From Yersinia enterocolitica subsp. enterocolitica (GTDB taxonomy: Bacteria; Pseudomonadota; Gammaproteobacteria; Enterobacterales; Enterobacteriaceae): 64,000 nucleotides of DNA. The notes beneath the pieces were generated by a model. That model was not told where the DNA came from. It did no database searches and saw nothing but the letters and a program-made list of their open reading frames with translations. Below are positions 35,943 through 45,157 of this stretch, piece by piece (within the stretch, counting starts at the first letter, position 1; each line of letters begins with the position of its first letter). The stretch is from assembly GCF_901472495.1 (NCBI RefSeq), contig NZ_LR590469.1, forward strand, positions 2,480,001 through 2,544,000. The letters run 5' to 3'. The translations under genes and the position numbers were made by a program.

Positions 35943-37406
35943 CTAATGATCACGTCCCAGCGTGTTTTTGAAAATTTGCCCATCTTTCATAATGACTCTA
36001 AATGCTTTATCTGGCTGGGCGACGAGTTGAATATCGTCCAAAGGATTGCCATCAACCAGAATCAGGTCAGCCAGCGCACCATTTTCCACCACACCCAATT
36101 TTCCTGGATAAGGGTTTCTCGGGCCAGAAAAAGCACAAAGTTCAGCATTAACACTGGTCGCCATTTTGAGAATTTCAAGCGGTGAATACCAGCGCGTCAG
36201 CTTGGCTAATTGTGCCCCCTGCCGGGTTGCCAGTCGGGCATCAAACAGCGTGTCAGTGCCCCATGCGGTCTTGATATTGTATTTTTTCGCCAACATATAG
36301 GCGGTATCAGTCCCAGCCACCATTTCAAGTTGCTTGGCTCGTGATGCCGGGCTTGGCGTTGGCACCGCATCTTCATCATCAAGGAAAGGTTGCAAGCTCC
36401 ACCAAATGCCTTTTTCGGCCATTAGCTGCACAGTGTCCTCATCCAACAACTGGCCATGTTCAATACACTTAACCCCACCTTTGATAGCCATAGTAACAGC
36501 ACGGGGGGTGTAAGCATGGACGGTCACATAGGTGCCCCAGTTTTCAGCTGCGGTAACTGCGGCCTGGATTTCTGCGACAGAACCTTCCGTCACGTCGATG
36601 GAGTCATACATCGAGCTGACACCCCCACCGGCCATATATTTAAGTTGCGAAGCACCTCGCATGAGTTGTTCTCTGGCGCGCAGCAATACCTGATCAGCAC
36701 CATCGGCAATCGCCGTCATCCCCACACGCTCGGCGTAACTTAAGGGATCTGATGGGGTATGTGGCAATTCACCCAGCAAGCGAAAATCACCATGCCCACC
36801 GGTTTGAGTGATAAATGCGCCCGAAGGGAAAATGCGTGGGCCAATAGCGACATGTTCATCAATGGCGCGTTTCAAGCCAAAAACCGGCCCGCCCATATCA
36901 CGTACCGTGGTGAAACCGCGCATTAAGGTGGCATCAGCTTCAGCAATGGCCAGCGCCTGAATATAGTTAAAATCTGCCGTCATGGCGGTCATCATCGATG
37001 GGCGAGCCATAATGGCGTGCCAGTGAGCATCAATCAGCCCCGGCATTAATACGCCACCACCGCCATCAATTAGCTCCACATCCGGTGAAATCGGTGTATC
37101 CGCAGGCTCCACCGACTTTATTTGGTTGCCTTCCACTAATACTCGCAGCCCGTCTCGTAGTTGGTCTGAAACACCATCAAAGACACGAACATTAATAAAA
37201 GCCATCACGCGCACTGCATTGGCGGCAACATCTCTTTTTTGTGATTTTGCTCCCGGTACTGCCGCCGCAACCGTTGCCGCAGTAATAGGGGCTGATTGCG
37301 TTGCTTTCTGGGAAAATACCGTATTGATGCGTATGAATGCAGGGCTATTACAGAGGCAACCTTCGCCATGCGTGTGGGGGAGCTTAATTAATGGCATGTG
37401 AGACAT
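35943..37406 (-). CDS. Metal-dependent amidohydrolase
   Basis: A 487-residue protein of the amidohydrolase superfamily (imidazolonepropionase/prolidase-like group). Metal ligands: 'LIDAHWHAI' (HxH-type), the lysine in 'LKYMAGGG', His in 'VHAYT' and 'CIEHGQLL', and Asp in 'AWGTDTLF'. The substrate is unknown; relatives cleave prolyl dipeptides or N-acyl-amino acids. Residues 1-75 form an extension before the family N-terminus, with 'PHTHGEGCLCNSP' and then an Ala-rich linker. This is not a standard signal peptide. AAGGAGAACTTT precedes the ATG at 37406. It stands alone between the efflux operon and the T3SS. Confidence 0.85.
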   Translation of the reverse strand: MSHMPLIKLPHTHGEGCLCNSPAFIRINTVFSQKATQSAPITAATVAAAVPGAKSQKRDVAANAVRVMAFINVRVFDGVSDQLRDGLRVLVEGNQIKSVEPADTPISPDVELIDGGGGVLMPGLIDAHWHAIMARPSMMTAMTADFNYIQALAIAEADATLMRGFTTVRDMGGPVFGLKRAIDEHVAIGPRIFPSGAFITQTGGHGDFRLLGELPHTPSDPLSYAERVGMTAIADGADQVLLRAREQLMRGASQLKYMAGGGVSSMYDSIDVTEGSVAEIQAAVTAAENWGTYVTVHAYTPRAVTMAIKGGVKCIEHGQLLDEDTVQLMAEKGIWWSLQPFLDDEDAVPTPSPASRAKQLEMVAGTDTAYMLAKKYNIKTAWGTDTLFDARLATRQGAQLAKLTRWYSPLEILKMATSVNAELCAFSGPRNPYPGKLGVVENGALADLILVDGNPLDDIQLVAQPDKAFRVIMKDGQIFKNTLGRDH

Positions 37407-37619
37407 AAAGTTCTCCTTAATGAACAGTCCCCCAATCAAAAATCAGAGGGTGCGCTCTGGATAATAGAACAATTTCTCGGGTAACAACTTATTTTTATGA
37501 CAAAATTTAACCACTAAGAGTGATATAGCTCTTATCATAAGATGATGACAGGAATTAGCGAAATTTTATTATGAGGTTATTTTATATCATGGATTAACTG
37601 GGGCAATCGGTAAAACCGT

Positions 37620-37658
37620 TAAATAAGAAATAAACAAGGCTGCCTTCCCTGGCAGCCT
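37620..37658 (-). terminator. Terminator of the leftward T3SS operon
   Basis: AGGCTGCC (37637-37644) pairs with GGCAGCCT (37651-37658). On the minus strand it is followed by TTGTTTATTTCTTATTT. It lies 32 bases after the acyl-carrier gene and closes the whole leftward transcription unit. Confidence 0.85.
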
Positions 37659-37689
37659 CAATGAAAAATACCTTAAAATATTCACACTA

Positions 37690-37944
37690 TCAGTGAGTGA
37701 TCTCTTCCAAATAATCCAGTACATCCTGTACCCGATACCATTTCATCCAGATTTCGTCTTGCAGTGGTTGCTCCGTATGTTTTTCCACCGATGACACTAA
37801 CTCTAGCATTTCCAGAGAATCGAGATGGAGATCGACAATCAGCCGCGATTGCATATCCCAATGTTGTGTTGCGCCCGCGTAGGCACGAATCTGGGTGAGC
37901 TCTGACTTAAGCCAACATTCCTGAGAGTTTTCTGGTTTCATCAC
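37690..37944 (-). CDS. T3SS-linked acyl carrier protein (IacP/AcpY-like)
   Basis: An 84-residue acyl carrier protein. The phosphopantetheine serine is Ser43 in 'DLHLDSLEMLELV'. It corresponds by position to iacP of Salmonella SPI-1 and acpY of the Ysa locus. IacP influences secretion of translocators; an acyl modification target has been proposed but is not settled. The start overlaps the stop of the preceding effector gene by four bases. No ACP synthase is encoded nearby, so a housekeeping enzyme would have to load the cofactor. Confidence 0.9.
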   Translation of the reverse strand: MMKPENSQECWLKSELTQIRAYAGATQHWDMQSRLIVDLHLDSLEMLELVSSVEKHTEQPLQDEIWMKWYRVQDVLDYLEEITH

Positions 37945-39866
37945 TCAATCTCTGTGGGTTGTTTATTGAGCTGACTACGGAGGATGTTAACCACATTCGT
38001 GTCACTCTTGCGATAATCCTCTTTCTGGCTGAGATCGCGCGTCTGCGCACCTTTCTGAGTCAGTGTCACATTAGAATCTTTGTTACCAGACCAAGATTGT
38101 GTTGGTACCGAGGCATTTTTGCCAAACCCAACAAATTGATTACCCTGAGCAGTTAGCGAAGAGGGGCCTTTTTGTTGTGTACCGCCCAGCCGGTAAGTCG
38201 ATTGCTGGCTGAGATCGCGCGTCTGCGCGCCTTTCTGAGTCAGTGTCACCGCTGCATCTTTGTTAGCTAAAAAGGATTTTGCCAGTAGCAGCTCAGAGGT
38301 ATTTTCCCCAAGCCCGGCAAAAGAAGTACCTTGAGTATTGACCGAAGAGGGGCTTTTTTGCTGCGAGCCGCCCCGCTCATCATTCTGTTTTTGGCTAAGA
38401 TCACGAACCTGACCACCGCGAGTCAGAGTTACCTTAGGCGCTGCTGTTATAGAGGATTGTATTGGTCCAGAGGTACCCAATAAAGAACCCTGAGCATTAA
38501 GGTGGCGCTCAGCCACGACTTTAGCAGAAACCGCACGATACAGACCGTCCGCGGGTGGCGATGTTTCATCTGCATTCACCTGAATATCCAGCGTAGTGAT
38601 ATAGTTAGCAGGTTCATCCTGCTTCACTACCGGAGGCTCAAGAGCCGTACTGCTGACAAATAGTGGTTTCTGTTGTGCCGAGTTATCAATTTTATCGGAT
38701 TCTTTATCAGATGAATCTGTCGTATCAACTGCTGTTTGAGTGGCAGTCGCGCTTTGCGGCTTATTATCCTCAGGCTGAGTGGTAACATCACTGCCTGACG
38801 TATTCGAAATATTATTCGGTATGGATGCTGGCGTACCATAATAATAATTATTAGTAGTAGTAATATTTTTAATGTTATTAATAACACTACCGGGCTGCGC
38901 AGCATTATTGCTATTAACCGGAGGAGTCTTCAAATTATAGTCAGGTGCAGGTATAAACGGTGCTGAATTAAGCGGCGATCGGTTGTACGAAACCGCAGCA
39001 TCAGGTGCTAACGTCAACGTTGCTATTATTTGCGTTTTATGTTCCAACGCTTTGATTAAAGAAAATATTTTAATGGATTGATCACCAATACCTTTGAACT
39101 CAGAAAATTCTTTCTGCAACTCGGTAATCATGTTGTTAGTTTTTGTATGTTCAGCCTCATAAAGATGACTTTCTACATTTTTGGGATTTTCCCGCAGCGT
39201 TTGCAGATCATCAGCTGACAGTTTTCCATCCAGTTTGGCAATGATATCCGGATAGACATTTTGCTGAAGATAGTTAGAACAAAACTGCTGCAGGTTATCT
39301 TGCCCTGTTTGCGAGTTTTTCTGCGTTAATTCCATCTTGTCAGCAATGGCAGCGATGAAATTTTTCATTTTGCCAACTGCTGACGGCGCATTCTTGGGCA
39401 AGCCCTCTATCGCTTTGTAGAATTCCTTTGCGGCACCCATCAGTTTTGTATCTTTCTTATCCGCCGGTAACATGCTAAATAATGCCAGCGCCGCTTTGGT
39501 GCCGTGATTCAATGTATAGTGTTTAAGATCACGCTCACCACAGCTATCTATTACTTGAGTAAGATTTTTTAACGCATTGATATTACTTGCATCCTTTCCC
39601 AAATCTTTGAGGAAGGAAGCGATATGTTTCGCCGTGTTAACGTCTGCTAAGGGGGTAGTACCATCAGCAGAGTTTGAGCTGAAACTGATAGTACGTTGGC
39701 TATCTACTCCCTCATTAGAGGAAATGGGGCAGGGTTTGGCATGGGCAGACGTCACCCCAGTGAGACTGCTCGCTAAAGCGCTCCCATTGCCTGAAGAAAA
39801 CTTGGGAGAAGCAAAATTTAAAGGTCTGGGAGTAGTAACAGTCCTGGGTGCCGTGATATCAGGCAT
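37941..39866 (-). CDS. Secreted T3SS protein in the SipA/YspA position, repeat-bearing
   Basis: A 641-residue protein at the place of sipA in SPI-1 and yspA in Ysa. No similarity to SipA actin-binding sequence is evident to the eye. Residues 1-300 look globular and alpha-helical; 320-460 are low-complexity (Asn/Thr/Ser-rich). From about residue 470 come three units of about 60 residues with 'VTLT..G.Q.RDLSQ' and 'GG(S/T)QQK(S/G)PSS', coded by DNA repeats. Secretion is inferred from location and the Ser/Thr-rich N-terminus. It may be an effector or a substrate with adhesive repeats. It ends overlapping the acyl carrier gene. Confidence 0.65.
   Translation of the reverse strand: MPDITAPRTVTTPRPLNFASPKFSSGNGSALASSLTGVTSAHAKPCPISSNEGVDSQRTISFSSNSADGTTPLADVNTAKHIASFLKDLGKDASNINALKNLTQVIDSCGERDLKHYTLNHGTKAALALFSMLPADKKDTKLMGAAKEFYKAIEGLPKNAPSAVGKMKNFIAAIADKMELTQKNSQTGQDNLQQFCSNYLQQNVYPDIIAKLDGKLSADDLQTLRENPKNVESHLYEAEHTKTNNMITELQKEFSEFKGIGDQSIKIFSLIKALEHKTQIIATLTLAPDAAVSYNRSPLNSAPFIPAPDYNLKTPPVNSNNAAQPGSVINNIKNITTTNNYYYGTPASIPNNISNTSGSDVTTQPEDNKPQSATATQTAVDTTDSSDKESDKIDNSAQQKPLFVSSTALEPPVVKQDEPANYITTLDIQVNADETSPPADGLYRAVSAKVVAERHLNAQGSLLGTSGPIQSSITAAPKVTLTRGGQVRDLSQKQNDERGGSQQKSPSSVNTQGTSFAGLGENTSELLLAKSFLANKDAAVTLTQKGAQTRDLSQQSTYRLGGTQQKGPSSLTAQGNQFVGFGKNASVPTQSWSGNKDSNVTLTQKGAQTRDLSQKEDYRKSDTNVVNILRSQLNKQPTEIE
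38025..38432 (-). repeat. 60-codon repeats in the putative effector
   Basis: 45-base units at 38025-38069 and 38205-38249 differ at one base and lie exactly 180 bases apart; a diverged third copy is at 38391-38432. They encode VTLTQKGAQTRDLSQ-type segments. Confidence 0.9.
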
Positions 39867-40076
39867 AACTAATCTTCCTTATATAAACAGTTTAAAAAAT
39901 GGGTAATACCACAGTGCGCACGGTGGCAAAAAATACCCAGCGCAGTGTAGTATTAGCGCACTCTGAATATTTTCAGACGATAGTCTAATTACCGGCTAGT
40001 ATCATGTGGCTGGAAAGAGTGGCAAGCAATAAACCTGCCATTATTTATTGAGCATATTATTTATTGAACATATTAT

Positions 40077-41123
40077 TCATTGAACATAGCCCATATTATA
40101 ACGAAGTAAATCGTCCACCAATTTAGTCAGTAATTGGATCAGGGTTTCAAAACTGGTATTGTCCTGCCGAAATTTTTCCAGCAATTGCGTTACACTATTA
40201 TCAATCGCATTTTTCTGGCTATCGATGCCACTTTGCAAGCTCTGGAAGGCTTGCGCATTGGTGTCAGACCCCATCCATGTGGCCTCTGTACCCTGTAGCA
40301 ATTTATAAATCTCTGTGATGGGAGCTAAATCTGGATATACTTCAATTCGGCCGCTGCCCTGCTTATACTCCACCTTAAAGCCAGTTCCCAACTTTTTCTC
40401 CCAGAACGCAAGCTCTTTATCACCGCCAGAAAAAGTATAAATAGGGTTTATTTTAGCGTCTTTGGGCGGCCAGTTCTTGGCAAATGCCTTCATCTTTTCA
40501 GTATCCTGCTTCGGAAATGAGCAGACAACATATTTTTGCAACTGTTCATGCATGGATTTCGCAAATTCATAAAGGTTAAATTTTATCTTGCCATCTGACC
40601 CCGCCTCAATATGATTACTTATTGTCCCCAATGCAGTATGCGTCACCTTCATAAACTCAGTGGCGCCTTTGTTAATTGCAGCGTAATTTTTCTGATAATC
40701 ACTATGTATTGACTTAATCAAATCTTTCATTGGTTCTATATGGGTTACATGCCATTCTCCATCTTTTGCAGTGGCATTGGATATACTTCTCATTGCAGCC
40801 TTGTAGCTGTCGTCACTTCGTTTCAAACCGCGCACCAGGCTGCGGGAATCCGCCACAACCTTATCCATATCCCCCGAAACTGAATGAAAGCTCCCCGTAG
40901 AAGAGGACTCAAACACCGGCTGTGGCAGCAAATGGCTATTGCTGGACACTATCTGCCGCCCGGTAGCATAAGGATCATCCTGAGGTTGCATCAGGGCGGA
41001 TAGATCCATGTTCTGTAATAACATCGGCTGCGCACTCACGTTGTGCCCGTTAGCCAGTGCCCCTTTCGCGCCCAACATCAGTTCCGGGGCATGTTGAGGT
41101 AGTGAAATAATCGCTGTTGTCAT
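40077..41123 (-). CDS. sctA: T3SS needle-tip protein (SipD/IpaD/YspD-like)
   Basis: A hydrophilic 348-residue protein in the sipD position. It has the IpaD/SipD-type layout: N-terminal self-chaperoning helices (about 80-160), a central mixed region (170-280) and a C-terminal long helix ending 'FETLIQLLTKLVDDLLRYNMGYVQ' (landmark LVDDLLRYN). It should sit at the needle tip and control insertion of the two translocators. It has no membrane segments. It lies 15 bases after the SipC-like gene. The family call is from position and architecture. Confidence 0.82.
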   Translation of the reverse strand: MTTAIISLPQHAPELMLGAKGALANGHNVSAQPMLLQNMDLSALMQPQDDPYATGRQIVSSNSHLLPQPVFESSSTGSFHSVSGDMDKVVADSRSLVRGLKRSDDSYKAAMRSISNATAKDGEWHVTHIEPMKDLIKSIHSDYQKNYAAINKGATEFMKVTHTALGTISNHIEAGSDGKIKFNLYEFAKSMHEQLQKYVVCSFPKQDTEKMKAFAKNWPPKDAKINPIYTFSGGDKELAFWEKKLGTGFKVEYKQGSGRIEVYPDLAPITEIYKLLQGTEATWMGSDTNAQAFQSLQSGIDSQKNAIDNSVTQLLEKFRQDNTSFETLIQLLTKLVDDLLRYNMGYVQ

Positions 41124-41138
41124 ACTGATATTTTCTCT

Positions 41139-42473
41139 TTAACCCTTAACAATGGCCTGATTGGCCCGGGTGGTGGATTCCATTATGGAATTAAGAATTT
41201 TCTTAATTTCCTCCAGGAACTGCTTGGTCTGATCCATCTGTTTCTCGGTATCATTGGCAGCACTACGCGCCGTATCTGCCACGCTGGTTTGTATTGATTT
41301 GTCCGCTTCAGCCTGTTTTACTGCCAGCTGATTAGAAGCACTGCTCACCTGAGCGGCGTTATCGGACATGCGCGTTGCCTGGTCAACAATACGGCCCATG
41401 GCTTGGTATTTATCCGTCTGCTGATTGTATTTCTGTTTATGAAGTTCGGCTGCGTCCTCTGCTTCCGCCACTCTCTGCTGCTGCTGCTGCTTAATTTGCG
41501 CCTGTTCTGCCTTGTTCGGTGCCGTGGTTTGCGTCATCTTCTGCCCATCCGCGCCAGTGCGACTGATTGCGACCTTGGCCGGTGCCTCTACCTGATTCAT
41601 TTGGAGCGTCAGCTGCTTAGCATCTGCACTGTGCTGGTTGGACGGTTTCAGATGGTTCTTAACCGCTTGACTTTGCTTAAATAAGCCTCCAGCCTGCAAC
41701 CCAACGCCAACACCGGTGATAATCACCGCAGTGGCAAAGCCGATAACTGCGCTATGGTAGATCTCTTTCCCTTCGCGGATAGTTGAATCCGCCGCCATTT
41801 GGGTCATCTCGGCACTGAGAGCCGCCAGCATGCTATGAGTACGACGCTCGGAGATATTGATCTCCGCCAATACCTTACGCAATATACTGAACATAAAGCG
41901 CATCGTTTCATTGGTCTGGAAGCCAATGAATTCGTGCTGTTTGGCCGAGTTCGGAGATTCAACCTTATAATCTTCGCCTTTCTGACTCATCTGAACAGCA
42001 TTAGCCTCCTTCAATATAGAGCCACCCAGCATCAACTGAGCTGCTGCTGCCAGATTGCGTTGCTCGGCATCATCGGCCAACAGTGCATCCAGCAGGACTC
42101 GATCACCAGCACTCATTTCACTGATAACATCTTCCCGTTGTAACACTGTAGTCAGGGCTTGCCTGAACCCCTCCGGCTTGGTGGTAAGCGCAATACGTAA
42201 ATCATTTTGAAGCTCGGTATTTTCCGGTGTTTCCAGGCCCTCTAACGACTGCAACTGCATCAGCATCTGCGCATGATCAACCGTCGTTTTAGGCGTCGAC
42301 AGTTGCGGTTTTCCGGTTGCATTGTTGACACTGGCGGCGCTTGCTGACTTAAGGTCGTGCAAGCCCAGCTTGTTGGGCGTATTTTGCTCGGCACCAACCG
42401 ATGTCAGCAACTGTGCAAAATTTGGGTCAATCTTAGGGGCAGTAAAAGTCGTGGCTTGTTGAATAGTGGTCAT
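41139..42473 (-). CDS. sctB: T3SS minor translocator (SipC/IpaC/YspC-like)
   Basis: A 444-residue protein with one clear membrane segment ('VIGFATAVIITGVGVGLQAGGLF' region, about residues 240-262), then a Gln/Lys/Ala-rich coiled coil (300-370) and a conserved C-terminal helix. This is the pattern of SipC/IpaC pore proteins, which insert in the host membrane with the SipB partner and may have effector activity. It lies between sipB- and sipD-like genes and is expected to bind the SicA-like chaperone. Confidence 0.85.
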   Translation of the reverse strand: MTTIQQATTFTAPKIDPNFAQLLTSVGAEQNTPNKLGLHDLKSASAASVNNATGKPQLSTPKTTVDHAQMLMQLQSLEGLETPENTELQNDLRIALTTKPEGFRQALTTVLQREDVISEMSAGDRVLLDALLADDAEQRNLAAAAQLMLGGSILKEANAVQMSQKGEDYKVESPNSAKQHEFIGFQTNETMRFMFSILRKVLAEINISERRTHSMLAALSAEMTQMAADSTIREGKEIYHSAVIGFATAVIITGVGVGLQAGGLFKQSQAVKNHLKPSNQHSADAKQLTLQMNQVEAPAKVAISRTGADGQKMTQTTAPNKAEQAQIKQQQQQRVAEAEDAAELHKQKYNQQTDKYQAMGRIVDQATRMSDNAAQVSSASNQLAVKQAEADKSIQTSVADTARSAANDTEKQMDQTKQFLEEIKKILNSIMESTTRANQAIVKG

Positions 42474-42491
42474 AAATAGTTTCTCCTGAAA

Positions 42492-44522
42492 TTAAGCAAA
42501 ACTGCTTTTTATTATGTTGGCTTTAGCAGTGCCGGATTGATTTAACGCAGTTAGCATGCCTTCAAACATCTCATTGAGCTGGTCATAGTTTTTAGCCACC
42601 GACGCGATTAGCGACTTTAACAAATCCTCAATGAACTGCATCATAGCGTTGTTGTGCATCATGCCTGCCATCATCTCTTTCATATCGCGGGTCTTTGCGC
42701 CGACCTGTAAATTCAGCCCGCCGCTGACAGCAGCATTAGTCACACCAAGCACCATATTGGTACCGTTCATGCCCATTTCGATTTTGCGCGCAGTCACACT
42801 GGCGGTTTTCCCCACACTGGCAGCCTTATCAGCAACGTGTGCAACATCATCAGTTTTGTCGGCAATCTGCGCCAACGATTTGCTAAGATTAGTGGCCTTA
42901 GTCCCCACCTTGCCCATACTATTGAGAAGATCGGTTGGCAGCGCTTTTACGGCGCTTTTCATCAGATTACCCACTAATTTAGACCCGTTTTTCGCTAAAT
43001 TGCTGATCATCTGACCGGCATTTTTGAAAAACGAAGACATCGAAAATAGCGAAATCGCGAGGAAAGCAACGGCCGCCAACACCATGCCGACAATGTTGCC
43101 GATCTCTTTGGCTTTCTCTGCCGACATACCGAATGTCATCAACATATTGCTGATACCGGTTGAAATTTCCGCCGCCAGCATCTGCATCAAGCTGCCTTGT
43201 CCAGTCTCCTCCAGCACGATATCAGTCACGGTTAGGGCAATACCAACCGCAGCGATGGCCAGCGTCAGTGGCGCGGCAGTGCCCAGAGTGGCGATGGTTG
43301 CCACAACTGATACCGCTAACATGATGTAACTAAAGATTTTACTGGTACAAGAGGCAGTTTTACTCGCCTCATCAGCTTTACGTTGCGCCGCTTCCGCTTC
43401 TTTGGCTTTTTTCTCTGAATCTCTACGCGAGGCTGCGCTGATGGTTTCCAGCACCTCCTGCTGCTTCTCCATACCTTTAATGGCATCTTCACCCATCGCC
43501 ATCTTCAGTTCCGCGGTCAGCAGCGCCAGTATCGCTATGTAATTATCCCAACGTTCGCCATCTATCTTCGGCGTAGTGACAGAGGATTCTATAAATTCAT
43601 TGATTGCAATGCGGTCCTGATCGGCCAACATCGCTATTTCTGTTGCTTGATTCAGCACTTGTTTATAAGCATTTTCAAGCTGCGTGCTGTTAAGTTGGGC
43701 CTTGCTCAGTGTACCTTTCAACTTCGTGAGGTTAGTGGATAGCTGCTGTTGCTCCACTTGTAATGCACTTAGCCTGATGCTTAGCCCAGAGACTTTATCT
43801 GTCAGCAACTCATGTTGTTTCAACTGTGCGAGGTCCTGCGGTGGGCTAATCACTTTTAGCTCAGCCGTCGTCTTAGCCAGTTGCTGCTGTGTTGTGGTCA
43901 ATTTCTGCTGATTGGTATTGAGAGAACTCTGTAGCTCCAGCTGCTGCCCCGTCAGCCCCTTTACCGTCGTCACACTTTGCCGCCAGGCCAGCTGACACTT
44001 TGTCACTTCATTACTGCTCTGCTGCAGCTCATTGGTGCTATTTTCAAATGCCGACAACAAATTTTCTGCCCGCTCACGCTGGACAGAGGATTCGATGTTA
44101 ATCATTTGCAGACGACCACGTAATGAGCTCAGGCTGCTATCACTCACTATCTGACGTACTGTTGCCAACGACCCCATCAACGATGCCGCGGCATTAAAGC
44201 CGGAAGTCTGGCTGGTCGCCTCTGAGTTTGCTCCATGACGGGCGCTGATACTCGCCCCCGCGGCCTCTTCTGCCGAGGATTGGTTAGCGGCAGCCTCGGA
44301 TTTGGCCTGTGCGAGCGTCATTTTTGGCATGACCAATCGCGGCGCACCCTTAACGCGGTGATGTTTCTCCTGTTCCATTGAAGCCAGTTCCTGAACAGCA
44401 TCCCCCAGAGACACATCAAACAGATTTTTAGTACTATCGTCTCGAATTTGGTTAAAATTCGCACCTTGAGTAAAAGTGAGAATATTATTAATTCGATCGC
44501 TACCAGCTTTTATATCGACCAT
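42492..44522 (-). CDS. sctE: T3SS major translocator (SipB/IpaB/YspB-like)
   Basis: A 676-residue pore-forming translocator. After a long coiled-coil N-terminal half (150-310, Gln/Leu-rich) come two hydrophobic hairpin segments near 395-435 ('SVVATIATLGTAAPLTLAIA') and 465-500 ('IGNIVGMVLAAVAFLAISLF'), then a C-terminal amphipathic coil. This is the SipB/IpaB plan. It should form the host-membrane pore with the SipC-like protein and need the TPR chaperone encoded just upstream. Length is close to SipB/IpaB plus about 80 residues. Confidence 0.9.
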   Translation of the reverse strand: MVDIKAGSDRINNILTFTQGANFNQIRDDSTKNLFDVSLGDAVQELASMEQEKHHRVKGAPRLVMPKMTLAQAKSEAAANQSSAEEAAGASISARHGANSEATSQTSGFNAAASLMGSLATVRQIVSDSSLSSLRGRLQMINIESSVQRERAENLLSAFENSTNELQQSSNEVTKCQLAWRQSVTTVKGLTGQQLELQSSLNTNQQKLTTTQQQLAKTTAELKVISPPQDLAQLKQHELLTDKVSGLSIRLSALQVEQQQLSTNLTKLKGTLSKAQLNSTQLENAYKQVLNQATEIAMLADQDRIAINEFIESSVTTPKIDGERWDNYIAILALLTAELKMAMGEDAIKGMEKQQEVLETISAASRRDSEKKAKEAEAAQRKADEASKTASCTSKIFSYIMLAVSVVATIATLGTAAPLTLAIAAVGIALTVTDIVLEETGQGSLMQMLAAEISTGISNMLMTFGMSAEKAKEIGNIVGMVLAAVAFLAISLFSMSSFFKNAGQMISNLAKNGSKLVGNLMKSAVKALPTDLLNSMGKVGTKATNLSKSLAQIADKTDDVAHVADKAASVGKTASVTARKIEMGMNGTNMVLGVTNAAVSGGLNLQVGAKTRDMKEMMAGMMHNNAMMQFIEDLLKSLIASVAKNYDQLNEMFEGMLTALNQSGTAKANIIKSSFA

Positions 44523-44550
44523 ATAATATATTTACCTTATTAAATCAGAG

Positions 44551-45060
44551 TTATCCTTCTGCTGGTTCACTTTCTGTTAGATTTTTCTTTAATGCAGTTA
44601 AATAAACGGAGGATTTTTGTTTCAACTCCAAATCATCACTCCCATTAAAGGTACTTTCAAAACAATGCAACGCAGCACTACTTTTTTTCAGCATTAAATT
44701 ACACTGCCCAGCATGGAATAATGGACGGTAATCATCTTTTGCCAGAACAAAAGCCAAAGAGTAAAGTTCCACTGCTTTTTCATAACGCTTGGTTAGCTGA
44801 TAAACAGCTGCCAACCCCATAACATAATCAGTATTATAAAAATCATAAATACTTAGAAAGCGAAAGAACGTTTCGGCTTCTTTTAATTTACCTTGTTCAT
44901 AAAATTCATAAGCGTAAGCATAAAGTCCGTCCATGGTACTTTGTGGGACACCATAAATATCTTTATAACTGGCGCCCTCCATTATTGCCTGACAAAGTTC
45001 ATCAAAAATAATATCCATATCTTCCGTTTGATTTTCTGCCGCATCATGTTTCTGGTTCAT
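44551..45060 (-). CDS. Translocator chaperone (SicA/IpgC/SycB-like)
   Basis: A 169-residue class II chaperone with three TPR units (about 50-145), including 'YEFYEQGKLKEAETFFRFL' and 'KRYEKAVELYSLAFVLAKDDY' (landmarks GKLKEAETFF, KRYEKAVELY). It keeps both translocators soluble before secretion. In Salmonella (SicA with InvF) and in Ysa (SycB with YsaE) it is also a co-activator of the AraC regulator, which fits an AraC gene in this cluster. A 97-base gap precedes it, which probably holds a promoter. Confidence 0.9.
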   Translation of the reverse strand: MNQKHDAAENQTEDMDIIFDELCQAIMEGASYKDIYGVPQSTMDGLYAYAYEFYEQGKLKEAETFFRFLSIYDFYNTDYVMGLAAVYQLTKRYEKAVELYSLAFVLAKDDYRPLFHAGQCNLMLKKSSAALHCFESTFNGSDDLELKQKSSVYLTALKKNLTESEPAEG

Positions 45061-45157
45061 ATACTCTCCTAATTAATAATGTAAGAAATATGATGCAACG
45101 CTAATGTTTACATCATAGATAGTTGGAACAATGAGTTCTTATAAAAAGCGATGCGAG
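45061..45157 (-). promoter_or_regulatory. Probable promoter of the chaperone-translocator block
   Basis: This is the only large gap (97 bases) inside the leftward arm, between the sctU gene and the chaperone gene. It ends in AGGAGAG before the chaperone ATG. In SPI-1 and Ysa the same place holds the InvF/SicA- or YsaE/SycB-dependent promoter. No binding box was identified. Confidence 0.55.

Noticed and set aside
42492..44522. Plus-strand frames opposite the translocator gene
   Set aside because: They are mirror images of Ala/Thr-rich coding sequence with no start signals.
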